This document shows positions 1 to 8,029 of a stretch of 64,000 bases of DNA, in pieces (position 1 is the stretch's first letter; every line of letters begins with the position of its first letter). Under the pieces are notes generated by a model. That model searched no databases. It was not told the origin of the DNA and saw only the letters and a program-made list of their open reading frames with translations. The position numbers and the translations under genes are program-made. Origin of the DNA: Providencia rettgeri (lineage in GTDB: Bacteria; Pseudomonadota; Gammaproteobacteria; Enterobacterales; Enterobacteriaceae). The stretch is from contig NZ_CP096258.1 of assembly GCF_023205015.1 (NCBI RefSeq), forward strand, positions 4,092,001 to 4,156,000. Reading direction: 5' to 3'.

Positions 1-20
1 TATTGTGAAATGTTCGTCAG

Positions 21-938
21 CTATTGCTGGCCCGATTCTAAAAGGTCGTCTTGTTCTTGGCCTAACAGCGCCAATTCCAACAATGCATAGCGGTGTTCAA
101 CAAAGCTGTGAGCGTTGTTAGCCACCGTCAGTTTGAATAACGCAGCTGCGCTATTCTTATCCCCCAGACTTAGGTAATGCTTACCTAAATAGAAGTTAGT
201 TTCACTGAGATGCTCAGCGAGCGAAGTGTTATCCGTAGATGTTTCTTTCAAACGCTCCATCAATGTCGTTTCACTGATATTGCCAAGATAGAATTCTACG
301 ATATTCCAGCCCCATTGCCCTTTCTCCGCTTGGTTGTAGCGGGCGGCAAGATTATCTTGCGCCATACGCGGGTCTATGTCTTTCTCTACGAGATAAAGCC
401 ACAGAGTACGAAAAGGATCATTTGGATCTATCTGATAATACGCCAGCAGATCATCCTGCGCTAGTTTGTACCGTTCACCGTAATATAATGCGATGCCACG
501 GTTCATTCGCGCGAAATTGTAAGTTGGATCAAGCTCTAAAACAGAATCAAACGCTTCATAGGCAGCATCATAATTCCCTGCCTGCGTAAAATATATTCCT
601 AAAAAATTAAAAACTTCAGGAATATCAGGACGAATGGCTAACGCAGTTGAAAAATCATTACGCGCCAGTGCCCTTAAACCTAGACTATCATACAACACAC
701 CGCGCTCATATAAAAGCTGTGCGTATTCATCATCGGTTAAAGACCGGCTCGCAAGGATTTGTTCCATACGAGCCAGTATCACTTCTTGTTGCAATGAAGG
801 TTGAAGTGGAACGGCAAATACCTCGTTCTTTCGCCAATCTTTGCTACTACATCCAATAATAACAAAAAAGATAAGCGCCAAGAGCACACGCGGTAACGTG
901 CGATAATCTCTCACCCGAAGACAGATACTGTTCAACAT
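21..938 (-). CDS. nlpI: Lipoprotein NlpI, TPR-repeat outer-membrane adaptor
   Basis: NlpI is an outer-membrane lipoprotein that scaffolds murein endopeptidase turnover and cell division; in E. coli it works with the protease Prc. The 305-residue product has a hydrophobic signal segment (about 17-29) ending in a lipobox IIGC with the lipidated cysteine at residue 30, then TPR-like helical repeats (for example LNRGIALYYG-type helices around 145-160). It is slightly longer than the E. coli protein (294) because the n-region before the signal helix is extended. The ATG is preceded by a purine-rich stretch. It follows pnp on the same strand after about 90 bp, the order seen in E. coli (pnp-nlpI). 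A weak inverted repeat lies just after pnp (about 1002-1027). Confidence 0.95.
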   Translation of the reverse strand: MLNSICLRVRDYRTLPRVLLALIFFVIIGCSSKDWRKNEVFAVPLQPSLQQEVILARMEQILASRSLTDDEYAQLLYERGVLYDSLGLRALARNDFSTALAIRPDIPEVFNFLGIYFTQAGNYDAAYEAFDSVLELDPTYNFARMNRGIALYYGERYKLAQDDLLAYYQIDPNDPFRTLWLYLVEKDIDPRMAQDNLAARYNQAEKGQWGWNIVEFYLGNISETTLMERLKETSTDNTSLAEHLSETNFYLGKHYLSLGDKNSAAALFKLTVANNAHSFVEHRYALLELALLGQEQDDLLESGQQ

Positions 939-1031
939 ACTCCGCCCTTACATTACCACGCTTTACAAATTATGGTTTCAGCAAATTTAGGCTGATAGCG
1001 CCCTAACTTAATAGAGCGCTGTTAGGTCAGC

Positions 1032-3155
1032 TTACTCTGCTGAGTCCTGCGGTTGCGCTGCTGGCTCTTCAGTTGCTACCGCTTCTTTCATGCTAAGACG
1101 GATACGGCCTTGACGGTCGATTTCCAAGACTTTAACAGGAACTTCTTGACCCATTTGCAGGTAATCAGTCACTTTCTCAACACGTTTGTCCGCGATTTGA
1201 GAAATATGAACCAGACCTTCTTTGCCACCACCGATAGCAACAAATGCACCAAAGTCGACGATACGAGTGACTTTACCTGGGTAAATGCGGCCTACTTCAA
1301 CTTCTGCAGTAATGTCTTCAATACGACGAATCGCTTCTTTCGCTTTTATGCCATCCGTTGCTGCAATCTTCACAGTACCGTCATCTTCGATTTCGATTGT
1401 TGTGCCTGTTTCTTCCGTTAACGCACGGATCACAGAACCACCTTTACCGATGACATCTTTGATTTTGTCTGGGTTGATGCGGATAGTGTAAATACGTGGA
1501 GCAAATTCAGAGATTTCTTCACGTGGACCATTGATTGCTTGTTCCATCGTACCAAGAATGTGCAAACGCGCACCTTTTGCTTGGTTTAATGCAACTTGCA
1601 TGATCTCGCTAGTGATACCTTCGATTTTGATATCCATTTGCAGTGCGCTGATACCTTCACGGCTACCCGCTACTTTAAAGTCCATATCACCTAAGTGGTC
1701 TTCATCACCTAAGATATCGGACAGAACAACGAAGTCGTTGCCTTCTTTTACCAAGCCCATTGCGATACCCGCAACCGCAGCTTTAATTGGTACACCTGCA
1801 TCCATCAGTGCTAATGACGCACCACAAACAGACGCCATTGAAGATGAACCGTTAGATTCAGTAATCTCAGACACCACACGTACTGTGTATGGGAAATCTG
1901 CGTGGTCAGGCATAACCGCTAACACACCGCGTTTCGCTAAACGGCCATGGCCGATTTCACGACGTTTTGGTGAGCCAACCATGCCAGTTTCACCGACAGA
2001 GTATGGAGGGAAGTTATAGTGGAACAAGAAACGGTCAGTGTACTCGCCCATTAATTGGTCGATAACCTGTGCATCACGCTCTGTACCTAATGTTGCGGTC
2101 ACTAACGCCTGAGTTTCACCACGAGTGAACAACGCAGAACCGTGAGTACGAGGCAGAACACCAGTACGTACATCCAGTGCACGGACCATATCTTTTTCGC
2201 GGCCATCAATACGTGGCTCACCACGAATAACACGGCTACGAACCACTTGTTTTTCTAAGTTAGCTAAAATATCAGCCACTTCAGAAACATCAACGTTTTC
2301 ATCTTCAGCAACTAATACCGCAGTGACTTCTTCTTTGATTAAGTCAACTTGTGCGTAACGTTCTTGTTTCTCAGTAATGCGGTAGGCATCACCCATACGG
2401 CTTTCAGCTAATGCCGCGACACGGTCATTCAGAGCTTGATTAACTGGCTCTGGCTGCCAATCCCATTTCTCTTTACCGGCTTCTTTCACTAACTCATTGA
2501 TATTCTGAATAACAATTTGCTGTTGATCGTGGCCAAATACCACCGCACCTAACATTTGTTCTTCACTTAACAAATCAGCTTCAGATTCAACCATTAATAC
2601 TGCGTTATCAGTACCTGCAACCACTAAATCTAAACGGCTGTTTTTCAGTTCGTCTGCTGTTGGGTTCAGAACATATTGGTCATTGATAAAACCAACACGA
2701 GCTGCCCCAATTGGGCCATTGAATGGAACACCAGACAGCGCTAATACCGCAGATGCGCCGATCATCGCAACGATATCAGGGTTAACTTGTGGGTTAACAG
2801 AGACAACGGTAGCAATGATTTGAATTTCGTTGTAAAAACCTTCTGGGAACAGAGGACGTAGAGGACGGTCAATCAAACGTGCGATTAATGTTTCGCCTTC
2901 ACCAGGACGACCTTCACGACGGAAGAAACTGCCTGGGATGCGGCCTGCTGCATATGTACGTTCTTGATAGTTAACCGTTAAAGGGAAGAAGTCTTGGCCT
3001 TCTTTCACTTTTTTCTGTGCAACCGCAGTAACAAATACTGCAGTGTCATCCATGTTAACCATAACAGCTGCAGATGCTTGGCGTGCAATCATACCTGTTT
3101 CAATCGAAACAGTATGTTGACCATATTGGAATTTACGAACAATAGGATTTAACAC
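1032..3155 (-). CDS. pnp: Polynucleotide phosphorylase (PNPase)
   Basis: A 3'-5' phosphorolytic exoribonuclease and RNA-degradosome partner. The protein has two RNase PH domains (N-terminal from residue 1; second from about 320, starting near RSRVIRGEPRIDGREKDM), a KH domain (about 550-610, IGKGGSVIRALTEETG) and an S1 domain (about 620-690, GRIYPGKVTRIVDFGAFVAI). I chose the GTG at 3155: it gives MLNPIVRKFQYG as in E. coli and has AGGG seven bases upstream. A longer reading from an ATG at 3200 adds 15 residues without homology. The product is 707 residues (E. coli 711). It lies downstream of rpsO with an RNase III-type leader hairpin (3226-3278), so autoregulation by RNase III cleavage is likely. 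Confidence 0.97.
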   Translation of the reverse strand: MLNPIVRKFQYGQHTVSIETGMIARQASAAVMVNMDDTAVFVTAVAQKKVKEGQDFFPLTVNYQERTYAAGRIPGSFFRREGRPGEGETLIARLIDRPLRPLFPEGFYNEIQIIATVVSVNPQVNPDIVAMIGASAVLALSGVPFNGPIGAARVGFINDQYVLNPTADELKNSRLDLVVAGTDNAVLMVESEADLLSEEQMLGAVVFGHDQQQIVIQNINELVKEAGKEKWDWQPEPVNQALNDRVAALAESRMGDAYRITEKQERYAQVDLIKEEVTAVLVAEDENVDVSEVADILANLEKQVVRSRVIRGEPRIDGREKDMVRALDVRTGVLPRTHGSALFTRGETQALVTATLGTERDAQVIDQLMGEYTDRFLFHYNFPPYSVGETGMVGSPKRREIGHGRLAKRGVLAVMPDHADFPYTVRVVSEITESNGSSSMASVCGASLALMDAGVPIKAAVAGIAMGLVKEGNDFVVLSDILGDEDHLGDMDFKVAGSREGISALQMDIKIEGITSEIMQVALNQAKGARLHILGTMEQAINGPREEISEFAPRIYTIRINPDKIKDVIGKGGSVIRALTEETGTTIEIEDDGTVKIAATDGIKAKEAIRRIEDITAEVEVGRIYPGKVTRIVDFGAFVAIGGGKEGLVHISQIADKRVEKVTDYLQMGQEVPVKVLEIDRQGRIRLSMKEAVATEEPAAQPQDSAE

Positions 3156-3225
3156 TATATTACCCTTTTTGTAAGGCCCCTTGAGATTCTCAGGGAGCAT
3201 TGGCTTACTCTTCCTACTACAGCCT

Positions 3226-3278
3226 CGCGACTAATGAGAATACTGATATTCCTGTAATCAATTCTCTCATTAGCCGCG
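3226..3278 (-). promoter_or_regulatory. pnp leader hairpin (RNase III processing site type)
   Basis: In the transcript, the arms 3264-3278 and 3226-3240 form a 15-pair stem with only two G-U pairs, closing a loop of about 23 nt. It sits about 70 bp upstream of the pnp start. In E. coli a long leader hairpin at the same place is cut by RNase III, and PNPase then destroys its own message. The structure is seen directly; the autoregulatory role is inferred from E. coli. Confidence 0.75.
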
Positions 3279-3325
3279 CGAATCGGATGTAGTGAAGAGG
3301 CATAAATAAAAACAACTTACTACGA

Positions 3326-3356
3326 TTTACAGCTTAGCATTTAAGTTAAGTATAAT
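3326..3356 (+). promoter_or_regulatory. Candidate plus-strand promoter in the rpsO-pnp gap
   Basis: TTTACA at 3326-3331 and a perfect TATAAT at 3351-3356 are 19 bp apart, longer than the optimum of 17. It would fire towards rpsO, antisense to the pnp leader, ending at the rpsO hairpin (3396-3417) or beyond. In E. coli and Yersinia an sRNA (SraG) is encoded opposite pnp in this gap, so this could be its counterpart; the sequence alone does not show that. Confidence 0.3.
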
Positions 3357-3395
3357 TCGAGTATTACTTCAACTTTCAAAATAACTTTTAGAAGA

Positions 3396-3417
3396 AAAGG
3401 GGCCAATTGGCCCCTTT
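3396..3417 (-). terminator. rpsO intrinsic terminator
   Basis: A perfect 22-bp palindrome (AAAGGGGCCAA and its complement) follows the rpsO stop codon by about 20 bp; on the minus strand it runs into a T-rich tail (TTTTCTTCT). It would separate rpsO from pnp, with read-through feeding pnp as in E. coli. Confidence 0.85.
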
Positions 3418-3435
3418 CCTCTGAAACTGACAAGA

Positions 3436-3705
3436 TTAGCGACGCAGACCTAAACGCTCGATAAGAGCAGTGTAGCGCGCGATATCTTTACCTTTCAAGT
3501 AAGCTTGTAAGCGACGACGCTGAGCAACCATACGCAGCAGACCACGACGGCTGTGGTGATCTTTTTTGTGCTCTGCAAAGTGGCTTTGCAGGTGGTTGAT
3601 TTGTGCAGTCAGCAGAGCGATTTGAACTTCGCTTGAACCAGTGTCATTTTCACCGCGGCCGAACTCAGCAACGATTTTAGCTTTCGCTTCATTACTTAGA
3701 GACAT
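3436..3705 (-). CDS. rpsO: 30S ribosomal protein S15
   Basis: S15 binds 16S rRNA early in 30S assembly. The 89-residue product matches the E. coli length exactly and carries the family core (NDTGSSEVQIALLTAQI, HKKDHHSRRGLLRMVAQRRR). The start at 3705 (MSLSNEAKAK) is chosen because GGAG lies six bases upstream; four extra in-frame codons before it have no homology. The gene has its own promoter-like sequence and about 68 nt of leader. In E. coli S15 represses its own translation by trapping the ribosome on a leader pseudoknot; I did not verify that fold here. Confidence 0.98.
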   Translation of the reverse strand: MSLSNEAKAKIVAEFGRGENDTGSSEVQIALLTAQINHLQSHFAEHKKDHHSRRGLLRMVAQRRRLQAYLKGKDIARYTALIERLGLRR

Positions 3706-3779
3706 AATAAACTCCAAAATGATTAATGTAAGTGATGAGAGCCAATCTCTAATTTAGCATCTCAAGATTAAGCGCCGCT

Positions 3780-3808
3780 ATTCTACGCTGCTTAAGGCAG
3801 CAAAGCAA
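3780..3808 (-). promoter_or_regulatory. rpsO promoter
   Basis: On the minus strand TTGCTT (3803-3808) and TAGAAT (3780-3785) are separated by exactly 17 bp, followed by a G+C-rich discriminator (AGCGGCGC). Transcription would start near 3773. The spacer also contains a small inverted repeat (GCTGCCTTAAGCAGC) that may act on truB read-through. Confidence 0.6.
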
Positions 3809-3817
3809 TAAGCGCCA

Positions 3818-4771
3818 CTATGCGGACGGTTCATTTTCCACGACCAAACGCTTCGGTGCAAGTCGGCCATCTTCGCTGATAAGAGCAATACCGATAAATC
3901 GTTGCGCTTCACCGCAGGTGACACGTACCATACAACCCTCTTCAAGGGCTTGGACTGCGGCTCTCACAGGTTGACCCTGTTTGAAATAAGCCGCTGTTTC
4001 TTCTGTAATATTTACTGCTGGAAAATGAACAACTGCGGTATCCATTGGCAATAATAAAGCGTCAAGCAAGGACTCAAAAGAACCTTCACCCTCATCGACT
4101 TTTGCCCGTAAAGCGGCTAGTTGCTCCAATGTTACCATTCGCTCATAAGGATAGTTAGCCACTTGCACTCGACGCAGGTAAATGACATGCGCACCACAGC
4201 CTAACATCTCACCTAAATCATCGATAATTGTACGAATATAGGTGCCTTTAGAGCAGTGTATTTCCAGTTCTAATTCATTATTTTCTAAACGAATAAACTG
4301 TAATTCATACACTGTAATTGGACGAGCTTCACGTTCAACGGTAATACCTTTACGCGCATATTCATACAATGGACGACCTTGGTGTTTCAACGCTGAATAC
4401 ATTGAAGGAACTTGTAATGTATCACCACGGAAAAATTCTAAAGCATCATCCAGTTGCTGCTGTGTAAACTCTACGTTACGCTCACTGATAATTTCGCCAT
4501 GTGAATCTGACGTATCAGTACGCTGCCCAAGACGAGCAATGACGCGATAACGTTTATCTGAATCGAGTAAAAACTGGGAAAATTTCGTCGCTTCGCCGAG
4601 ACAAACAGGCAACATACCGGTTGCGAGAGGGTCAAGTGCCCCTGTGTGCCCAGCTTTGTTGGCATTAAAAAAGCGCCGCACTTTCTGCAGCGCATCATTT
4701 GAAGAAATATCCGTGGGTTTATCCAGCAGCACTACACCGTCAATATTACGGCCGCTACGACGACGCCCCAT
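3818..4771 (-). CDS. truB: tRNA pseudouridine(55) synthase TruB
   Basis: Makes pseudouridine 55 in the T-loop of tRNAs and helps tRNA folding. The catalytic motif GHTGALDPLATGMLP is present with the nucleophile at Asp47, as are the family block KGTYIRTIIDDLGE (about 177-190) and a C-terminal PUA-like region. The product is 317 residues (E. coli 314). The ATG overlaps the rbfA stop codon by one base (TAATG), so the two are translationally coupled in the rimP-nusA-infB-rbfA-truB transcript. Confidence 0.97.
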   Translation of the reverse strand: MGRRRSGRNIDGVVLLDKPTDISSNDALQKVRRFFNANKAGHTGALDPLATGMLPVCLGEATKFSQFLLDSDKRYRVIARLGQRTDTSDSHGEIISERNVEFTQQQLDDALEFFRGDTLQVPSMYSALKHQGRPLYEYARKGITVEREARPITVYELQFIRLENNELELEIHCSKGTYIRTIIDDLGEMLGCGAHVIYLRRVQVANYPYERMVTLEQLAALRAKVDEGEGSFESLLDALLLPMDTAVVHFPAVNITEETAAYFKQGQPVRAAVQALEEGCMVRVTCGEAQRFIGIALISEDGRLAPKRLVVENEPSA

Positions 4772-5181
4772 TATTTTTCCTCTTTACTATCTGTATCAGC
4801 ACGACGCTCTTCGTCATGGCGAATGACATTCGATACCAAGTTAGACATACGCATACCATCGACTAATGAGTTATCATATTCGAACGTTAACTCAGGAATG
4901 ATACGTAAGCGCATCGCTTTACCAATTAATGAACGAATGAAACCCGCTGCTTCATTTAATGCTTTGATACCATCAGCAACCATCTCTTCTTCGCTTTTAT
5001 CGTTCGCGATATTAAAGAAAGTCACAAAGACTTTACCGTATGCAAGATCGCGAGATAACTCGACACCTGAAACAGTCGCCATACCAATGCGCGGATCTTT
5101 AATCTCACGCTGTAAAATGATCGCAATTTCTTTTTGCATCTCTTGCGCAACGCGCTGAGCTCGGCTGAATTCTTTTGCCAT
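4771..5181 (-). CDS. rbfA: 30S ribosome-binding factor A
   Basis: RbfA is a KH-like 30S maturation factor needed for 16S rRNA 5'-end processing and cold growth. The start at 5181 (MAKEFSRAQRVAQEMQKEI) has AGGAG eight bases upstream; an upstream in-frame extension of 16 codons lacks homology. The 136-residue product contains the conserved DPRIGMATVSGVELSRDLAY region and the C-terminal DNSLVDGMRMSNLV helix. It lies between infB and truB, overlapping truB by one base. Confidence 0.96.
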   Translation of the reverse strand: MAKEFSRAQRVAQEMQKEIAIILQREIKDPRIGMATVSGVELSRDLAYGKVFVTFFNIANDKSEEEMVADGIKALNEAAGFIRSLIGKAMRLRIIPELTFEYDNSLVDGMRMSNLVSNVIRHDEERRADTDSKEEK

Positions 5182-5267
5182 CGTCATGTCTCCTGACAAT
5201 AAAGGGGGCAATCGCCCCCTTATTAACACTATTTTGTAGTCACGATGCTTCGTGGGTTCTCACAAAA

Positions 5268-8006
5268 TTAACCGTCGATAGAACGCTTAACTTCAATGAC
5301 TTCGAAGACTTCGATCATATCGCCAACGCGAACGTCGTTGTAGTTCTTAACGCCGATACCACATTCCATACCGTTACGAACTTCACTGACGTCATCTTTG
5401 AAGCGACGCAGTGATTCTAACTCACCTTCGTAGATAACAACGTTATCACGTAATACGCGGATTGGGTTATTACGTTTGATGGTGCCTTCAGTAACCATAC
5501 AACCAGCAACTGCACCGAATTTTGGTGATTTAAACACATCACGGACTTCTGCAAGACCAATGATTTGCTGTTTGTATTCAGGCGCTAACATACCGCTCAT
5601 CGCTTGTTTGATTTCATCAATCAAGCTATAGATAACAGAGTAGTAGCGTAAGTCAACGCTTTCACTTTCAATGACACGACGTGCAGAAGCATCAGCACGG
5701 ACGTTAAATCCTAAAATGATAGCATTCGATGCCGCTGCTAATGTTGCGTCAGTTTCAGTGATACCACCAACACCAGAACCGATGATTTTAATTTTAACTT
5801 CATCAGTCGACAGCTTCATTAGAGAGTCAGTAATCGCTTCACAAGTACCTTGAACGTCGGTTTTCAGAACGATGTTCAGCTCAGAAACTTTACCTTCTTC
5901 CATGTTAGCAAACATGTTTTCCAGTTTAGATTTCTGCTGACGAGCGAGTTTAACATCACGGAATTTGCCTTGACGATACAGGGCAACTTCACGGGCTTTT
6001 TTCTCGTCGCGTACAACGGTCGCTTCATCACCTGCCGAAGGCACGTTAGATAAGCCTAAAATCTCAACAGGCATTGAAGGTCCTGCAGACTGAACGTCTT
6101 TACCTAATTCATTACGCATAGCACGAATACGACCGTATTCGAAACCACACAGGACGATATCGCCTTTGTTCAGTGTACCTTCTTGAACTAAGATTGTCGC
6201 AACTGGGCCACGACCTTTATCCAGATAAGACTCAACGACCACGCCACTCGCCATACCGGTATAAACCGCTTTAAGTTCTAATACTTCAGCTTGCAGCAAC
6301 AGCGCATCAAGTAAATCGTCAATACCTGTACCCACTTTCGCAGATACACCAATAAATTGAGTATCACCGCCCCATTCTTCAGAAATAACACCGTACTGAG
6401 ACAGTTCATTTCTAACGCGGTCTGGGTCAGCTTCTGGCTTATCAATTTTATTCACTGCAACTACGATTGGAACACCCGCTGCTTTTGCGTGCTGGATAGC
6501 TTCGATAGTTTGTGGCATTACACCATCGTCCGCTGCAACAACCAGTACAACGATATCCGTTGCCTGGGCACCACGAGCACGCATGGAAGTAAACGCGGCG
6601 TGACCTGGGGTATCTAAGAAGGTAATCATACCTTTGTCAGTTTGGACGTGATACGCACCAATGTGCTGAGTAATACCGCCCGCTTCACCTGACGCCACTT
6701 TCGTTGAACGAATGTAGTCAAGTAAAGAAGTTTTACCGTGGTCAACGTGACCCATGATGGTGACAACTGGTGCGCGAGGCTCTTGCGCTGCAGAACCAGT
6801 ATCACGGTCATTCATTACTGATTCTTCTAACTCGTTCTCACGACGCAGAATCACTTTATGGCCCATTTCTTCTGCGACTAGCTGTGCAGTTTCTTGGTCA
6901 ATCACTTGGTTGATAGTCGCCATTGCGCCCATCTTCATCATCGTTTTGATGACTTGAGAACCTTTTACTGCCATTTTATTAGCAAGTTCACCAACCGTGA
7001 TTGTTTCACCAATCACAACATCACGGTTAACCGCTGCAGCTGGCTTAGTAAAGCTTTGTTGCAAAGAACTGCCTTTACGTTGTTTACCTTTACTGCGACC
7101 TGAACGGCCCGCGGCGCGTTCTTCTTCGCGATCTGCCTTTTCAGAAAGTTTATTACCTTTCTTTTGGCGAGGTGCTTTTGCAGTACGATTACGTGAACGA
7201 CGGCCTTCTTCTTTCTCATCACTTTCATCTTCAGCCGCGCGAGCGTGCGTCGACGTTGTGGTGTGATAATCGCTGTCTTCGTCAGTTTTCGTTTCAGCAG
7301 TCCACTTTTCACCGTTTTCTTCTGCCATTTTGCGTGCTTCTTCAGCTACGCGACGCGCTTCTGCTTCAACTTTGCGCTGAGTTTCTTCTTCAGCTTTACG
7401 TTTTAGCTCCGCAGCTTCAGCTTCACGGCGTTGTTTGTCGGCATTACTTTCTACAGCTTTGCCTGGTTTTTGTTGATTTTCGCTTGGTTTCACTTTTTCT
7501 CTTTCCGCTGCTTCGCGCGTAGCTTTATCTGCTGCTTCACGTTTTGCTTTCTCTTGGGCTTCACGTTTTGCCTTTTCTTCCGCTTCACGTTTAGCTGTTT
7601 CTTCTGCTAATCGTTTAGCTTCTGCTTGACGTTGTGCCAGTTCTTCAGCTTCGCGCTGTGCCTGCTCTTCCGCCTCACGCTGCGCCTGCTCTTCCGCTTT
7701 TGCTTCTTCAGCATCACGGTTCACATAAGTGCGTTTTTTGCGGACTTCGACATTTACCGATTTGCTTTTGCCACCGGTGACGGGGACACTCAGCGTACTA
7801 CGAGTTTTGCGCTGTAGTGTCAATTTGCTTGGCTGACCCGTTGCACCGCCTTGTTCACGGTTTAAATGGCTCAGTAAAGCTTCTTTTTCTGACTGGCTAA
7901 CAGAGTCATTCTCACCTTTTTTGATCCCTGCTTCAGCAAATTGCTGTACCAGGCGATCAACTGTGGTTTGAATTTCCGTTGCCAATGTTTTTACAGTTTC
8001 TGTCAT
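5268..8006 (-). CDS. infB: Translation initiation factor IF-2
   Basis: IF2 is the GTPase that brings initiator tRNA to the 30S subunit and promotes subunit joining. It is 912 residues (E. coli 890). There is an N-terminal winged-helix-like domain (1-50), a highly charged A/E/K/R-rich helical repeat region (about 100-230), a basic linker, then the G domain with GHVDHGKT (419-426), DTPGH (465-469) and NKID (519-522), followed by the two beta-barrels and the fMet-tRNA-binding C-terminus (NYNDVRVGDMIEVFEVIE). E. coli makes shorter IF2 forms from internal starts; I did not assign these here. AAGGA precedes the ATG. Confidence 0.98.
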   Translation of the reverse strand: MTETVKTLATEIQTTVDRLVQQFAEAGIKKGENDSVSQSEKEALLSHLNREQGGATGQPSKLTLQRKTRSTLSVPVTGGKSKSVNVEVRKKRTYVNRDAEEAKAEEQAQREAEEQAQREAEELAQRQAEAKRLAEETAKREAEEKAKREAQEKAKREAADKATREAAEREKVKPSENQQKPGKAVESNADKQRREAEAAELKRKAEEETQRKVEAEARRVAEEARKMAEENGEKWTAETKTDEDSDYHTTTSTHARAAEDESDEKEEGRRSRNRTAKAPRQKKGNKLSEKADREEERAAGRSGRSKGKQRKGSSLQQSFTKPAAAVNRDVVIGETITVGELANKMAVKGSQVIKTMMKMGAMATINQVIDQETAQLVAEEMGHKVILRRENELEESVMNDRDTGSAAQEPRAPVVTIMGHVDHGKTSLLDYIRSTKVASGEAGGITQHIGAYHVQTDKGMITFLDTPGHAAFTSMRARGAQATDIVVLVVAADDGVMPQTIEAIQHAKAAGVPIVVAVNKIDKPEADPDRVRNELSQYGVISEEWGGDTQFIGVSAKVGTGIDDLLDALLLQAEVLELKAVYTGMASGVVVESYLDKGRGPVATILVQEGTLNKGDIVLCGFEYGRIRAMRNELGKDVQSAGPSMPVEILGLSNVPSAGDEATVVRDEKKAREVALYRQGKFRDVKLARQQKSKLENMFANMEEGKVSELNIVLKTDVQGTCEAITDSLMKLSTDEVKIKIIGSGVGGITETDATLAAASNAIILGFNVRADASARRVIESESVDLRYYSVIYSLIDEIKQAMSGMLAPEYKQQIIGLAEVRDVFKSPKFGAVAGCMVTEGTIKRNNPIRVLRDNVVIYEGELESLRRFKDDVSEVRNGMECGIGVKNYNDVRVGDMIEVFEVIEVKRSIDG
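7500..7720 (-). repeat. Imperfect coding repeat in the IF2 linker
   Basis: This part of infB encodes about seven to nine imperfect copies of an 8-residue unit of the type EAEEQAQR/EAEEKAKR, giving degenerate tandem 24-bp DNA repeats. It is predicted to form a long charged helix. Such arrays are known to vary in copy number between strains; the boundaries here are approximate. Confidence 0.7.
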
Positions 8007-8029
8007 GCCGTTCCTTCCTGCTACAGTGT

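Noticed and set aside
1531..2019. 162-codon plus-strand frame opposite pnp
   Set aside because: Antisense to one of the most conserved parts of PNPase, with no start signals of its own.
3156..3200. ATG-started 15-residue extension of PNPase
   Set aside because: Not homologous; the GTG at 3155 has a better Shine-Dalgarno and matches the known family N-terminus.
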